Shown piece by piece: positions 26,187 through 38,602 of a DNA stretch of 64,000 nt (the stretch's first letter is position 1; the number at the start of each line of letters is the position of its first letter). This DNA comes from Allobosea sp. 117. GTDB taxonomy: Bacteria; Pseudomonadota; Alphaproteobacteria; Rhizobiales; Xanthobacteraceae. A model generated the notes under the pieces. It saw nothing but the letters and a program-made list of their open reading frames with translations. It was not told the origin of the DNA and searched no databases. Both the position numbers and the translations under genes were made by a program. The stretch covers positions 1 through 64,000 of the forward strand of contig NZ_JNLC01000011.1 of NCBI RefSeq assembly GCF_000702305.1, in the 5' to 3' direction.

Positions 26187-26357
26187 CTATTTTGATTCCG
26201 GGCGCGGAGCCGCCGGCGTGCGGGCATTGTCGAGCAAGGGTTTCTTGTTCGACGCGGCGATCATGCCGTCGCGGATCGCCTGCTTGCAGGCGGCCTTATT
26301 GCCCGGGAACGGACCCCTGAACCCGCGAAAGCCCCCGGATGGTCGTTGGCCGACCAT
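26187..26357 (-). CDS. Possible small protein of unknown function
   Basis: 56 residues from the ATG at 26357; no ribosome site is visible. It contains PGNKAACKQAIRDGMIAASN followed by a proline-rich tail. It is kept because the coding-like middle segment looks protein-like and the space between the csp leader and the ppdK terminator is otherwise empty, but it could be spurious. Confidence 0.25.
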   Translation of the reverse strand: MVGQRPSGGFRGFRGPFPGNKAACKQAIRDGMIAASNKKPLLDNARTPAAPRPESK

Positions 26358-26378
26358 GATCGGGCTGCGAGAAAGCAA

Positions 26379-26404
26379 ACGGCCGGGACTTTCGCCCCGG
26401 CCGT
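26379..26404 (-). terminator. Rho-independent terminator of ppdK
   Basis: Read leftward: ACGGCCGGGGCGAAAGTCCCGGCCGTTTGC, a 10-base stem with short T-rich tail, 25 bases after the ppdK stop. Confidence 0.8.
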
Positions 26405-26428
26405 CGTCTCATGCACTTACGATGCCGA

Positions 26429-29107
<2,679 letters not shown>

Positions 29108-29413
29108 GTCGTGAAAGTCCCGTTGCTGGGCGCCGGTGGGGTGTGCGCCGCCAGGCGAATGGAAAATCCTCCCCCGCCCGGAACGCACGTGAGATCAACC
29201 TTTCGAGCCCGGTCCCGACGAGAGGTCCGGGCAGGCTTTTCCACGCCGATGGTCTAGCCGCTCACACCGCCGTGTTCAATCCGTCCTTTTGCAGTGCAGT
29301 GAAGCAATTCCAAATTGGCGCGGCCGCATCCGCCGGCCGATTGCGCGGGCGCTGCCGTTCCGGCACCTTCTGCGACGCCGGGATGGCGAAGCGAATCTTT
29401 GAGGTATTCACCC
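29108..29413. other. Divergent promoter region between ppdK and doxX-like gene
   Basis: No open frame of protein-like composition. The stretch 29266-29320 (CACACCGCCGTGTTCAATCC, TTTTGCAGTGCAGTGAAGC) is the most AT-rich part and probably holds promoters. Otherwise nothing recognised. Confidence 0.4.
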
Positions 29414-29803
29414 ATGAACGAAACTCTTGCGAGCTGGACGCCGCGCATATTGAGCGTCCTGCGCATCGCCGCCGCCGCGCTCGTGCTCCAGCACGGCACC
29501 ACCAAGGTCCTGGGCTTCCCGGTGACGCAGATGACCGGCGTGAGCTTGACCGCGCTGCCGGGCATCGCCGGCCTGATCGAGCTCATCGGCGGCGCGCTGC
29601 TGCTCATCGGCCTGTTCTCGCGCCCCGCCGCCTTCATCCTCTCGGGCATGACCGCGGTCGCCTATTTCCTGGTCCACGCGCCGCAGAACTTCTTCCCGAT
29701 CATCAATGGCGGCGAGCTGGCGGCGCTCTACAGCTTCGTCTTCCTGTTCCTGTTCTTCGCGGGCCCCGGCCCGTGGAGCGTCGACGCCGCCCGCAAGGGC
29801 TGA
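29414..29803 (+). CDS. DoxX family membrane protein
   Basis: 129 residues from the ATG at 29414; an earlier in-frame start at 29315 gives an unlikely leader. Four hydrophobic helices and the DoxX pattern are seen: LRIAAAALVLQHGTTKVLGF, LIELIGGALLLIGLFSRPAA and YFLVHAPQNFFPIINGGE. Members are inner-membrane proteins linked to quinone/oxidative metabolism without a settled activity. Transcribed alone, divergent from ppdK. Confidence 0.88.
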   Translation: MNETLASWTPRILSVLRIAAAALVLQHGTTKVLGFPVTQMTGVSLTALPGIAGLIELIGGALLLIGLFSRPAAFILSGMTAVAYFLVHAPQNFFPIINGGELAALYSFVFLFLFFAGPGPWSVDAARKG

Positions 29804-29882
29804 GCATTCCGGCCGGTCGGCCGGTCGGAAAATCATCAATGGCCGGGCTCGTCCCGGCCATTGGCGTTTGCGGCGGCAGCGA

Positions 29883-30026
29883 TCAGAATTTGCCCATCAG
29901 GCCGGAAATGCCGATGAAGATCAGATAGATCGCGACGATGTAGTTGAGCAGCCGCGGCATGATCAGGATGAGGATTCCAGCGATCAGCGCGACGAGGGGC
30001 TGCAGGGTGATGACGTCGATCTGCAT
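29883..30026 (-). CDS. DUF3096 small membrane protein
   Basis: 47 residues: MQIDVITLQPLVALIAGILI, then LIMPRLLNYIVAIYLIFIGI and SGLMGKF, matching DUF3096 proteins along the whole length. Two hydrophobic stretches form a hairpin in the inner membrane. GGAG lies upstream of the ATG at 30026. Function unknown. Convergent with the DoxX gene. Confidence 0.85.
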   Translation of the reverse strand: MQIDVITLQPLVALIAGILILIMPRLLNYIVAIYLIFIGISGLMGKF

Positions 30027-30160
30027 GAGGCGGCTCCGGCGGGCTGAGGTCAGGTCTGCCGCACTGCGGCAAGGCCGGCGGCGACGGTATAATCGCCGGC
30101 GGCCCGCGAGGTTCCGCCCGACGCGTCGCTTCCCCCGCGAGCCTGCCGGTGCGGCGCCGG

Positions 30161-30454
30161 TCAGAAGCCGGAACTTCCGTCGATGCTCAGCACGAGCGCG
30201 GCCAGCCCGACGACGGCGAGCACCTGCAGCGCGACGATCGCCCGGAACAGCTTCTGGAAAGGCTGCTTCGACGTCTTGTGGCGGACGAGCCGCTGGGCGA
30301 GGAACGCCCCCGGCGAGCCACCGAGCGCGGAGATCGCGAGCAGGGTGCGCTCCGGCACGCGCCTCAGCTCGCGCCCGGCGCAGAACTTGTCCCAGACGAA
30401 CAGGCCGAAGGCGGCGGCGTTGACGCCCGCGAGATAGAACAGGATGTCGCGCAT
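30161..30454 (-). CDS. DUF1294 membrane protein
   Basis: 97 residues. An N-terminal hydrophobic helix is followed by the DUF1294 core: DKFCAGRELRRVPERTLLAI, LGGSPGAFLAQRLVRHKTSK and QPFQKLF, then a second hydrophobic helix near the C-terminus. In other proteins this domain is joined to a cold-shock domain; here it stands alone. Function unknown. Confidence 0.88.
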   Translation of the reverse strand: MRDILFYLAGVNAAAFGLFVWDKFCAGRELRRVPERTLLAISALGGSPGAFLAQRLVRHKTSKQPFQKLFRAIVALQVLAVVGLAALVLSIDGSSGF

Positions 30455-30568
30455 CGGCTGGTCTCCGCTGCCGGATGATAAAGGATGCGTCGGCGGGCGG
30501 CGATGGGGAGGGTCACGCGGCGCGGCGCAGGACTACGGCAGGACGGTTTGGCCAAAGCGTTTCCGCTG

Positions 30569-30668
30569 GGTCCCGGATCGGCGCTGCGCTACGCGCAGCT
30601 TGTCCGGGAAACCGGGCGATGCGTGTCCCGGACAGGTGACGGCGAAGCCGGAACGCCGATCCGGGACC
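30569..30668. repeat. Large palindromic repeat upstream of DUF1294 and downstream of glyS
   Basis: GGTCCCGGATCGGCG at 30569-30583 is perfectly complementary to CGCCGATCCGGGACC at 30654-30668, with inner GTCCGGGA/TCCCGGAC pairing (30602-30633). The unit fills most of the 30455-30740 gap. Probably a mobile REP-type element rather than a regulatory site. Confidence 0.8.
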
Positions 30669-30740
30669 TAGGGAAAGGCCCTTCCGCCGCCTTCCCTTCT
30701 CATCTCGTCACGGACGGCGCCGGGCCTCGCGCGCAGGCCC

Positions 30741-32954
30741 CTACCCCTCGATGCGGTCGAAATCCGCCACCCGGCGGGTGATGGCACGGATGTCGCCAAG
30801 CAAAGCGAGACGATTGGCGCGCAGCTCGGGATCGGCGGCGTTCACCGTCACCTGCTCGAAGAAGGCATCGACCGGCGCGCGCAGGCTCGCCATGATCGCC
30901 ATCGCGCCCTCGAAATCCTCGGCCACGAGCGCCGCCTCGATGCGCGGGTCGGCCTCGCGGATGGCGTCAGCGAGCGCGACCTCCTCGGGCTGGTCGAGCT
31001 TGCCGAGATCGACGCCGCCGTCATAGGCGACGCCGTCCTTCTTCTCCTCGATGCGCAGGATGTTCGCCGCGCGCTTGTAGCCGGCGAGCAGGTTCCTGCC
31101 GTCCTCGGTCGCGAGGAACCGCCCCAGCGCCTCGACGCGCCGGACGATGAGCAGCAGGTCGTCCTGCCCCGGAAGCGCGAACACAGCGTCCACAAGGTCG
31201 TGGCGAGCGCCCTGTTCGCGGAGGTGGACCTTTAGACGATCGGCGATGAAGGCATAAAGATCATTAAAGATGGCCGGCGGGGAATTGGGATCCGTATCTC
31301 GAAGCAACTTCGTTAGCGCTACTTCTTCGACAATCGATCGAACCGGGCTGATACGTTCAATGAGATACAAGACGTGCGCGCGCAGTTCGATCGGAAATAG
31401 CTGAAGATTGAGTTCCTTAAGCAATGCCCGAAGATTGAGCCGCAGCTCGTTCTCCAGCACGATCCGCACCACACCCAACGCCGCGCGGCGCAGCGCGTAG
31501 GGGTCCTTGCTGCCCGTCGGCTTCTCGTCGATGGCCCAGAAGCCGACCAGCGTGTCGATCTTGTCGGCCAGCGCCACGGCGATCGAGACCGGCGCGGTCG
31601 GCACGCGGTCGCTTGGTCCCTGCGGCTTGTAGTGCTCCTCGGCGGCCAGCGCGATTTCCTCGGGCAGGCCCTCGATGCGGGCATAATATTTGCCCATCAG
31701 GCCCTGCACCTCGGGGAACTCGCCGACGACTTCCGTGCGCAGGTCGCTCTTGGCATAGAGCGCGGCCTGCTCGGCCAGCTCCGGGTCGGCGCCGACCGCC
31801 GGCGCCAGCGCCTTGGCCAACGCGGCGATGCGCTGGATGCGCTCATATTGCGAGCCGAGCTTTTCGTGGAAGGTGACGTTCGCGAACTTGCCGAGACGCT
31901 CCTCCAGCGGAACCGTCGCGTTGGTCTTCTGGTCGGTCTCCCAGAAGAACTTGGCATCCGAGAGCCGGGCGCGGATGACGCGCTCATTGCCGGCGACGAT
32001 GGCTGTTCCGCCGTCGCTTGCCGCGAGATTGGCCACCAGCACGAAGCGGTTGGCGAGGCGGCCGGTCTTCGGGTCCTTCAGCACGAAGCATTTCTGGTTG
32101 GCGCGGATGGTGGCGCGGATCACCTCGTCCGGCACGTCGAGGAAGCTCTCGTCGAAGGCGCCGATCAGCACCACCGGCCATTCGACGAGGCCGGAGATCT
32201 CGTCCAGCAGCCCGGCGTCCTCGACCAGCTCGAGGCCCTGCGCCAGCGCGAGGTCCTTGGCGTCGGCGAGGATGATGTCTTTCCGCCGCTCGCGGTCGGC
32301 GACCACCTTGGCCGCCTCCAGCTTGGTGAGCCAGTCGTCGAGCCGGCGCACCCTGATCGTGCCTTCGCTCATGAAGCGGTGGCCGCGCGTCACGTCGCCG
32401 GACGCGATGCCGTCGACGTCGAAACGCACCACCTCCGGCTCCTCGGTCTCCGGGCCGAAGGTGCACAGGATCGACTGCAGCGGGCGCACCCAGCGCAATG
32501 AGCCGGGGCTCGCCGAGGCGGCGCCCCAGCGCATCGACTTCGGCCAGGGGAAGTCGCGCACGATTGCAGGCACGATCGCCGCGATCACCTCCGGCGTCGG
32601 GCGCCCGTGCTTGTGGATGCGCGCGACGTAGAACTCGCCCTTCTTCGGGTCGCTCTCGATCGTCGCCTCGTCGATGGAGGCGAGCCCGGCGGCTTTCAGG
32701 AAGCCCTGCAGCGCGGCCTCCGGCGCGCCGACGCGCGGGCCCTTGCGCTCCTCATGGGTGTCCGGCTGGTGGGCCGGCAGGCCGTGCACGGCGAGCGCGA
32801 GGCGGCGCGGCGTCACGAAGGCCTTGGCGCCCTCATAGACGAGGCCGCGCTCGACCAGGGCGTCGGTGACGAGCTTCCTGAGGTTTTCCGCCGCCTGCGC
32901 CTGCATGCGGGCGGGGATTTCCTCGCAGAAGAGTTCGAGCAGGAGATCGGGCAT
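30741..32954 (-). CDS. glyS: Glycyl-tRNA synthetase beta subunit
   Basis: 737 residues from the ATG at 32954 (the frame runs to 33089). The start [20 protein letters not shown], the [20 protein letters not shown] segment, [10 protein letters not shown] and the HD-like region are typical; the C-terminal anticodon-binding part ends [20 protein letters not shown]. With GlyQ it forms the alpha2beta2 enzyme that charges tRNA-Gly. Anomaly: residues about 505-581 (nt 31210-31440) are encoded by clearly AT-richer codons than the rest, and the protein there is correspondingly Leu/Ile/Asn-richer, suggesting a recombined patch. Frame is intact. Confidence 0.96.
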   Translation of the reverse strand: MPDLLLELFCEEIPARMQAQAAENLRKLVTDALVERGLVYEGAKAFVTPRRLALAVHGLPAHQPDTHEERKGPRVGAPEAALQGFLKAAGLASIDEATIESDPKKGEFYVARIHKHGRPTPEVIAAIVPAIVRDFPWPKSMRWGAASASPGSLRWVRPLQSILCTFGPETEEPEVVRFDVDGIASGDVTRGHRFMSEGTIRVRRLDDWLTKLEAAKVVADRERRKDIILADAKDLALAQGLELVEDAGLLDEISGLVEWPVVLIGAFDESFLDVPDEVIRATIRANQKCFVLKDPKTGRLANRFVLVANLAASDGGTAIVAGNERVIRARLSDAKFFWETDQKTNATVPLEERLGKFANVTFHEKLGSQYERIQRIAALAKALAPAVGADPELAEQAALYAKSDLRTEVVGEFPEVQGLMGKYYARIEGLPEEIALAAEEHYKPQGPSDRVPTAPVSIAVALADKIDTLVGFWAIDEKPTGSKDPYALRRAALGVVRIVLENELRLNLRALLKELNLQLFPIELRAHVLYLIERISPVRSIVEEVALTKLLRDTDPNSPPAIFNDLYAFIADRLKVHLREQGARHDLVDAVFALPGQDDLLLIVRRVEALGRFLATEDGRNLLAGYKRAANILRIEEKKDGVAYDGGVDLGKLDQPEEVALADAIREADPRIEAALVAEDFEGAMAIMASLRAPVDAFFEQVTVNAADPELRANRLALLGDIRAITRRVADFDRIEG

Positions 32955-33156
32955 GCGCGGCCGCCAGTCATGTTCGCTGTCCCGGAACGGGTGCCCGGAA
33001 GGTGCGGCGGAAATCGCCCAGCTTGGCAGCCGCGTCAAGGCCGGCGCGGATTCCTCGCGCGGATTCCTGCGGCGCAACGCCGGTTTCATTGGACGGCGCG
33101 CGCCGCCGGCGCAATAGTTCCGGCCGTCGCGTCAGGGGAGCCATGGGGAGGCGAGA

Positions 33157-33579
33157 ATGGGCGATGCCGGGGATGACAACCTCGCGCGGCTGAAGCGCGC
33201 CTATCAGGCGTGGGACGCCTGCAAGGGCGGCGATTGCAGCATGTGGCACGCGCTGGTCGACGACGATATTCGCCTCAACCCGATCGGCGGCACCGAAACC
33301 GGCCTCGAATTCACCCAGCCGGGCAAGGGGCGCGAGCGGCTCGCCGCCTATCTCGACACGCTGCGCGGCGCCTGGACCATGCGGCATTTCCAGCCGGAGG
33401 CGTTCGTCGCCGAGGGCGAGCTGGTGGCGATGTTCGGACAGGCGAGCTGGACCTACAACGCCACCGGCAAGACGGCCACCGTCGCCATCGCGCATCTGTG
33501 GCGCTTCGAGAACGGCAAGGCGGTGGAGTGGACGGAGATCTTCGACGGCGCGGCGGCCGCCGCCGCGGCACGGCCGTAA
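33157..33579 (+). CDS. NTF2-like (SnoaL-type) protein
   Basis: 140 residues; GGGAGGCGAG precedes the ATG. A cone-like NTF2 fold is suggested by LARLKRAYQAWDACKGGD, MWHALVDDDIRLNPIG, then strands ASWTYNATGKTATVAIAHLW and WRFENGKAVEWTEIFD. No signal peptide. Such proteins include isomerases, hydrolases and binding proteins; activity cannot be assigned. It is inserted on the opposite strand between glyQ and glyS. Confidence 0.85.
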   Translation: MGDAGDDNLARLKRAYQAWDACKGGDCSMWHALVDDDIRLNPIGGTETGLEFTQPGKGRERLAAYLDTLRGAWTMRHFQPEAFVAEGELVAMFGQASWTYNATGKTATVAIAHLWRFENGKAVEWTEIFDGAAAAAAARP

Positions 33580-33603
33580 GCCGCCGTCACGCCCTCATTG
33601 CCC

Positions 33604-34545
33604 TCACGCCGGCGCGCCGCCCGCTCTGGTCGCGAGCCAGGCGGCGCCGCAGGCCTTGGCGAGCTCGCGCACCCGCAGGATGTAGCTCTGCCGCTCGGTG
33701 ACCGAAATCACGCCGCGCGCGTCGAGCAGATTGAAGACGTGGCTCGCCTTGATGCACTGGTCATAGGCGGGCTGCGCCATCAGATGGCGGGTCTTCGACC
33801 CGTCCTGCCAGCCGGCCTCGAGATATTTCGCCGCCGCGCTTTCCGCCATACGGAACTGCTCCAGCAGCATCGCCGTGTCGGCATGCTCGAAATTGTGCCG
33901 CGAATATTCCTGCTCGGCCTGCAGGAAGACGTCGCCATAGGTGACCTTCTCAGCCCCCTCGCGGCCGTTGAAGTTGAGATCGTAGACGTTCTCGACGCCC
34001 TGCACATACATGGCGAGGCGTTCCAGCCCATAGGTCAGCTCGCCCGAGACCGGCGCGCATTCGAAGCCGGCGACCTGCTGGAAGTAAGTGAACTGCGAGA
34101 CCTCCATGCCGTCGCACCAGCATTCCCAGCCGAGGCCCCAGGCGCCCAGCGTCGGGCTCTCCCAGTCGTCCTCGACGAAGCGCACGTCGTGCAGCTTCAG
34201 ATCGATGCCGATGGCGTCGAGCGAGGCGAGATAGAGGTCCTGCAGGTCCGGCGGCGAGGGCTTCAGGATCACCTGATACTGGTAATAATGCTGCAGCCGG
34301 TTGGGGTTCTCGCCATAGCGCCCGTCCTTCGGCCGGCGCGAGGGCTGCACATAGGCGGCCTTCCACGGCAGCGGCCCCAGCGCGCGCAGCGTGGTGGCGG
34401 GATGGAAGGTGCCGGCGCCGACCTCCATGTCGTAGGGCTGGAGGATCACGCAGCCCTTGTCCGCCCAGAAGCGCTGCAGCGCGAGGATGAGCCCCTGGAA
34501 CGACCGGTCGGGTCGCATATGGGGCGGCAAAGTGGGATCGATCAT
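33604..34545 (-). CDS. glyQ: Glycyl-tRNA synthetase alpha subunit
   Basis: 313 residues from the ATG at 34545. The class II core is highly conserved: [57 protein letters not shown] and [20 protein letters not shown]. It forms the catalytic subunit partner of GlyS. The glyS gene follows on the same strand but with an opposite-strand NTF2 gene in between, so the two are probably transcribed separately. Confidence 0.97.
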   Translation of the reverse strand: MIDPTLPPHMRPDRSFQGLILALQRFWADKGCVILQPYDMEVGAGTFHPATTLRALGPLPWKAAYVQPSRRPKDGRYGENPNRLQHYYQYQVILKPSPPDLQDLYLASLDAIGIDLKLHDVRFVEDDWESPTLGAWGLGWECWCDGMEVSQFTYFQQVAGFECAPVSGELTYGLERLAMYVQGVENVYDLNFNGREGAEKVTYGDVFLQAEQEYSRHNFEHADTAMLLEQFRMAESAAAKYLEAGWQDGSKTRHLMAQPAYDQCIKASHVFNLLDARGVISVTERQSYILRVRELAKACGAAWLATRAGGAPA

Positions 34546-34799
34546 GGATGGCGGCCGGCGGTTGCGGAAGGCGGCGCAACCTATGCCGCGCGGGGGCGGC
34601 AATCAAGGCGGAGATCGGCGGGCGGCATCAGGCGGGTGCGGCGCGGGCTCCCGCTCGCCCCCGTCCTTCTGCTCGACCATCCTCCCACGCCGCTCCGTCC
34701 CACCCCACGCGCCGTCATGCCCGGCCATCACGGCGGAGCCGGCATGGAATGGCAAAATAGCACCGATATCACTCGATCCTAGGAATTATTTCCTTGCTC

Positions 34800-35140
34800 T
34801 TTATGTGCGACGCTGCCATGCTTTCCCCACCTCGTCCTTCCTGAAGGGGCGCAACCGGAGCGGCCGATGGGGCGGGGTGCGGTGGCCTTATCGTGCGGAG
34901 TAACGCACCACGCGATGAGGCGGCCCAAGCCGTACGTTCCCGGGCCGGGTAACCACGGCCAACGGTGGGCGGGGGGCTGGTGCTGCGACAGGCGGACCCG
35001 TGAGGGATCGCCATCGGGCGACCGGCGCCGCCCCGGAGCGGAGGATAGCAAGGTCAGTCCTCCGGGGGCCGTGCGGAGCAAGCCTCACAAACACCGCGTG
35101 CGGGGCGCCGGCAACCGGCACATCGGACGATTGACTGAAT
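34800..35140 (+). other. Hairpin-rich region, possible structured RNA (unidentified)
   Basis: Part of the 1066-base gap 34546-35611 between glyQ and xseA. Successive perfect hairpins are seen: GTGCG-GAGTAA-CGCAC (34893-34908), GGCCG...CGGCC (34943-34960), CGGAGGA...TCCTCCG (35039-35064) and GCCGG-CAA-CCGGC (35107-35119). An AT-rich stretch (ATTATTTCCTTGCTCTTTATG, 34784-34805) lies in front. Frames on both strands here (e.g. 34867-35358 plus, 34888-35151 minus) lack protein-like composition. I considered RNase P RNA, tmRNA, SRP RNA and cobalamin riboswitch and found none of their key motifs. Strand is uncertain. Confidence 0.3.
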
Positions 35141-35348
35141 GCTTGCACCACCTTTCATCACCCGGTGCAGGCGATCGGCCGGAGCGGTCCGGCCCGGTGC
35201 CCCGCGCGCCCTTCATCCCCGAAGGACGCAAGGTGCCTCATTCACACCCCCGGCCCGGTCAGGGCGCGGGGCGATTGGTGCTGGGGGAGAGGCGCTGGCG
35301 GGAGCGGGCCACCGCGTCGCCGTCTCCGCCCGCCCGGAACAGGCCTCC

Positions 35349-35480
35349 GTCATGCTGAGGTGCCGGCCGTCAGGCCGGCCTCGAAGCATGCAGGCTGGTG
35401 CCACGAGCCAAGGCCCGTGCCCTGCATCGGCCGTTTGCGTCCTTCGAGGCTCGACCTGTAGTCGAGCACCTCAGGATGAC
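35349..35480. repeat. Palindromic intergenic repeat upstream of xseA
   Basis: GTCATGCTGAGGTGC (35349-35363) pairs with GCACCTCAGGATGAC (35466-35480), 14 of 15 positions, with internal GGCCTCGAAG/CTTCGAGGC pairing. This is the common rhizobial intergenic repeat with CCTCAGGATGAC ends. Confidence 0.8.
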
Positions 35481-35611
35481 GAGGGGCAGGGGTGGCGGCG
35501 AAGGCAGAGGAGAGGCGAGGCAGAGGCTGGCGATGCCTGCGGCTGTCCGGGAGGACCAGCGGTCGGGGCGCCGCAATTCCGCCCGCCGCCGAAACCATCT
35601 ATGAAGACGCC

Positions 35612-37243
35612 ATGGTCGACATTGCCGGCGAATCGCCGCCCTCCAACGCACCCGACTGGACCGTCTCGGAGCTCTCCGGCGCGCTGAAGCGCACGGTGGA
35701 AGACGCCTTCGGCCATGTGCGGGTGCGCGGCGAGATCTCCGGCTATCGCGGGCCGCACTCCTCCGGCCACGCCTATTTCAGCCTGAAGGACGCCAATGCC
35801 CGGCTCGACGCCGTGGTGTGGCGGGGCACCATGTCGCGGCTGAAGGTGCGCCCCGAGGAAGGGCTGGAAGTGGTCGCCATCGGGCGCATCACAACCTTCC
35901 CCGGCAAGTCGTCCTACCAGATCGTCATCGACCAGATCGAGTTCGCTGGCGCCGGCGCCATCATGGCGATGCTGGAGGAGCGCAAGCGCCGGCTCGCCGC
36001 CGAGGGCCTGTTCGCGGCGGAGCGCAAGCGCCGCCCGCCCTATCTGCCGCGCGTCATCGGCGTCGTCACCTCGCCGACCGGCGCGGTGATCCGCGACATC
36101 CTGCACCGCCTGTCGGACCGCTTCCCGCGGCGGGTCATCGTCTGGCCGGTGCGTGTACAGGGCGAGACCTCCGGCGCCGAGGTGGCGGCCGCCATCCGCG
36201 GCTTCAATTCCATCCCTGCCGGGGGCTTGGCGCTGGAGCCCGGCAGCCCGATCCCGCGCCCGGACGTGCTGATCGTCGCGCGCGGCGGCGGCTCGCTGGA
36301 GGATCTGCTCGGCTTCTCTGAGGAGGCCGTGGTGCGGGCGGCGGCGGAAAGCGCCATCCCGCTGATCTCCGCGGTCGGCCACGAGACCGACGTGACGCTG
36401 ATCGACTTCGCGGCGGATGTGCGCGCGCCGACGCCGACCGCCGCCGCCGAGATGGCGGTGCCGGTGCGCGGCGAGCTGATCGCGCAGGTGCAGTCCGTCG
36501 ACGCTCGCCGCCGGGCGGCGCTCGCGCGCGCCGGCGAACAGCGGCGCGCCGAATTGCGGGCGCTCGCCCGACTGCTGCCGGGCCGCGACGAACTGCTCGC
36601 CATTCCGCGCCAGCGGCTGGACGTCGCCGGCCAACGCCTGCCGCGAGCGCTCAAGGCGAACGCGGCGGCGCATCGCGTGCGGCTCGCCCGCGTCGAGGCG
36701 CGGCTCTCGCCCTCTCGGCTCGCGGCGCTGGTCGAGCGGCGGCGCGAGCGCTTCACCCAAGTCGGGCGGCGGCTCGACCTCGCCTTCAGGGTCAATGCCG
36801 AGGCGCACCGCACCCGCCTGCTGCGCGGGCGCGACCGGCTGGGGAGCCTCGCCGGGCGGCTCCGGCCCTCGATCCGCCGCGCGCTCGACGAACGGGCGCG
36901 CCGGCTCGACGGCATCGGCAAGCTCATGGGCGCGCTCTCCTACAAAGGGGTGCTCGCACGGGGGTTCGCCCTCGTCCGCGACGCGGACGGCCGGCCACTG
37001 CGCAGCGCCAGCGCGGTCGCCGCCGGCACCGTGCTCGACATCGAATTCGCCGACGGCCACCTGCCGGCGGTGGCGGGCGACGCGCCGGGCGTCGCCGGCA
37101 GCGGAGGCCGAGCGGGCGAGGCCGCGCCGGAACGCCGCGCGGAGGACCGCAAAACCGGCGAACGGCAATCCGGGGAAAGCAAACCCAGGCAGCGCAAGGG
37201 CTTGAAGCCGGCCATCGAACAGCCCACTTTGTTCGACAGTTGA
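35612..37243 (+). CDS. xseA: Exodeoxyribonuclease VII large subunit
   Basis: 543 residues from the ATG at 35612 (frame open from 35492, leader not protein-like). An N-terminal OB-fold ([40 protein letters not shown]) is followed by the catalytic domain with [33 protein letters not shown] and [18 protein letters not shown] long arginine-rich coiled coil (residues about 290-440) and a basic tail complete it. It degrades single-stranded DNA with XseB. The tail beyond residue 480 is poorly conserved, rich in Arg/Glu/Lys. Confidence 0.95.
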   Translation: MVDIAGESPPSNAPDWTVSELSGALKRTVEDAFGHVRVRGEISGYRGPHSSGHAYFSLKDANARLDAVVWRGTMSRLKVRPEEGLEVVAIGRITTFPGKSSYQIVIDQIEFAGAGAIMAMLEERKRRLAAEGLFAAERKRRPPYLPRVIGVVTSPTGAVIRDILHRLSDRFPRRVIVWPVRVQGETSGAEVAAAIRGFNSIPAGGLALEPGSPIPRPDVLIVARGGGSLEDLLGFSEEAVVRAAAESAIPLISAVGHETDVTLIDFAADVRAPTPTAAAEMAVPVRGELIAQVQSVDARRRAALARAGEQRRAELRALARLLPGRDELLAIPRQRLDVAGQRLPRALKANAAAHRVRLARVEARLSPSRLAALVERRRERFTQVGRRLDLAFRVNAEAHRTRLLRGRDRLGSLAGRLRPSIRRALDERARRLDGIGKLMGALSYKGVLARGFALVRDADGRPLRSASAVAAGTVLDIEFADGHLPAVAGDAPGVAGSGGRAGEAAPERRAEDRKTGERQSGESKPRQRKGLKPAIEQPTLFDS

Positions 37244-37351
37244 ACGGCCCGCCGGCGGCATTCATCCATCGCCCGCGGGCTCCGTGCTTGTCGGCGCCCG
37301 CCGGGCGCCTTTATGGTGGCGCGGCATCGACGTGAAGGATCACCAGCGGCC

Positions 37352-37588
37352 ATGAACCGCTTCGAACGCTTTCCTCCTGCATCCGGCGAGGCCGAGGTGC
37401 GCTATCTCGACGGCGATTTCCGCGTGGTGCGGCCCGGCACCTTCGTGCGCTGCGCGGTGACCGGCCAGCCGATCCCGCTCGACGAGCTGCGCTACTGGAA
37501 CGTCGATCTGCAGGAGGCCTATGCCTCGCCGGAAGCCGTGCTCACGCGGCTGCATCCGAACCGCCTGCGCCGCCCTTCCGGCTCCTAG
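37352..37588 (+). CDS. DUF2093 protein
   Basis: 78 residues from the ATG at 37352. The sequence carries the whole DUF2093 pattern: EAEVRYLDGDFRVVRPGTFV, CAVTGQPIPLDELRYWNVDL and QEAYASPEAVLTRL. The CAVTG segment resembles a zinc-finger relic with a single cysteine. Function unknown; usually found next to xseA or lpxK in alphaproteobacteria, as here. Its stop overlaps the end of the convergent lpxK by four bases. Confidence 0.92.
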   Translation: MNRFERFPPASGEAEVRYLDGDFRVVRPGTFVRCAVTGQPIPLDELRYWNVDLQEAYASPEAVLTRLHPNRLRRPSGS

Positions 37589-38601
37589 CCAGGCCGTCCG
37601 GCGAGCGCCTCCGCCATCAGCGCATCGAGCCGGCGGGCGCTGTCGGCGTCCGGCACGAGGCGCACCGGCAGCACGTCGAACAACCCGGAGAGCAGGCGCC
37701 CCGCCTCGGTGCCGGCGAGCCGCGCCGCATCCTTCTCGGTGGTGACGATCAGGAGATCCTTGGCCTGCGCCTCGCCGATCAGCCGCGCGGCGTCGGCCGG
37801 CCCGAGCGGCTGGTGATCGCCGAAGGCGTGCTCCGCCACCGGATTGGCGCCGATGACACGCAGCGTCTCGAAGAACTTGGCCGGCCGGCCGATGCCGGCA
37901 AAGGCGAGCACGCGCCTCCCGAACAGCAGCGAGGCGACGCGGGCATCCGGCGCGAGGCGCCCGCGCAGCACGGCGGCCCCGGCGTCCGCGGCACGCAGGG
38001 CGAGCGCCTCCCCCGCCTCGCCCTCGCCGATCAGCAGCATCGCCGCGGCCCGCGCGAGCTGCGGCTCCAGCGGCGCGCGCAGCGGCCCGGCCGGCAGGCA
38101 CAGCCCGTTGCCGACGCCGACGGCGGCGTCCACTACGAGGAGTGACAGCGCCTTGGCGAGCGCCGGATTCTGGAAGCCGTCATCCATCACGATGACGTCG
38201 GCACCCTCCTCGACCGCGAGCCTCGCGCCGGCCACGCGGTCCCGTGCCAGCACGGTCGGGGCGGCGCGCGCCAGCAGCAGCGCCTCGTCGCCGACATGGG
38301 CGGCGAAATGCGCCGGCGGGTCGACGAGCAGCGGCCCGCGCTCGGCGCCGCCATAGCCGCGCGTCAGGAACAGCGGGCGCCGGCCGGCGGCAATCAGGTG
38401 GCGGGCGAGGTAGAGCGCGGTCGGGGTCTTGCCGGCGCCGCCCACCGTCGGATTGCCGACGCAGATCACCGGAACGCCGGGATTGAAGCCCGGCCGGGCG
38501 AGGCGCGCGGCCGCACGGGCGCCGGAGACGGCACCGAGCGGCGAGAGCAGCGTGGCGAGCAGGGTTCGATCCGGCCGCCACCAGAAGCCGGGCGCGCGCA
38601 T
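37585..38601 (-). CDS. lpxK: Tetraacyldisaccharide 4'-kinase
   Basis: 338 residues from the ATG at 38601, one base after the waaA stop, indicating translational coupling. The N-terminal membrane-associated helix is followed by the Walker A motif GNPTVGGAGKT (49-59) and LTRGYGG; VIVMDDGFQNPAL carries the conserved DDG. It phosphorylates the lipid A disaccharide at the 4' position on the inner face of the membrane. Last gene of a five-gene lipid A/Kdo operon. Confidence 0.95.
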   Translation of the reverse strand: MRAPGFWWRPDRTLLATLLSPLGAVSGARAAARLARPGFNPGVPVICVGNPTVGGAGKTPTALYLARHLIAAGRRPLFLTRGYGGAERGPLLVDPPAHFAAHVGDEALLLARAAPTVLARDRVAGARLAVEEGADVIVMDDGFQNPALAKALSLLVVDAAVGVGNGLCLPAGPLRAPLEPQLARAAAMLLIGEGEAGEALALRAADAGAAVLRGRLAPDARVASLLFGRRVLAFAGIGRPAKFFETLRVIGANPVAEHAFGDHQPLGPADAARLIGEAQAKDLLIVTTEKDAARLAGTEAGRLLSGLFDVLPVRLVPDADSARRLDALMAEALAGRPG

Positions 38602-38602
38602 G

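Noticed and set aside
34800..35140. RNase P RNA, tmRNA, SRP RNA or cobalamin riboswitch
   Set aside because: None of their universal motifs (e.g. AGGTCCGGAAGGAAGC of SRP RNA, the tmRNA tag codons, the B12-box) is present on either strand.
34867..35358. Plus-strand frame of 163 codons in the glyQ-xseA gap
   Set aside because: Arg/Pro/Gly-rich, no start context, and an overlapping minus-strand frame of similar quality; the hairpins explain the base pattern better.
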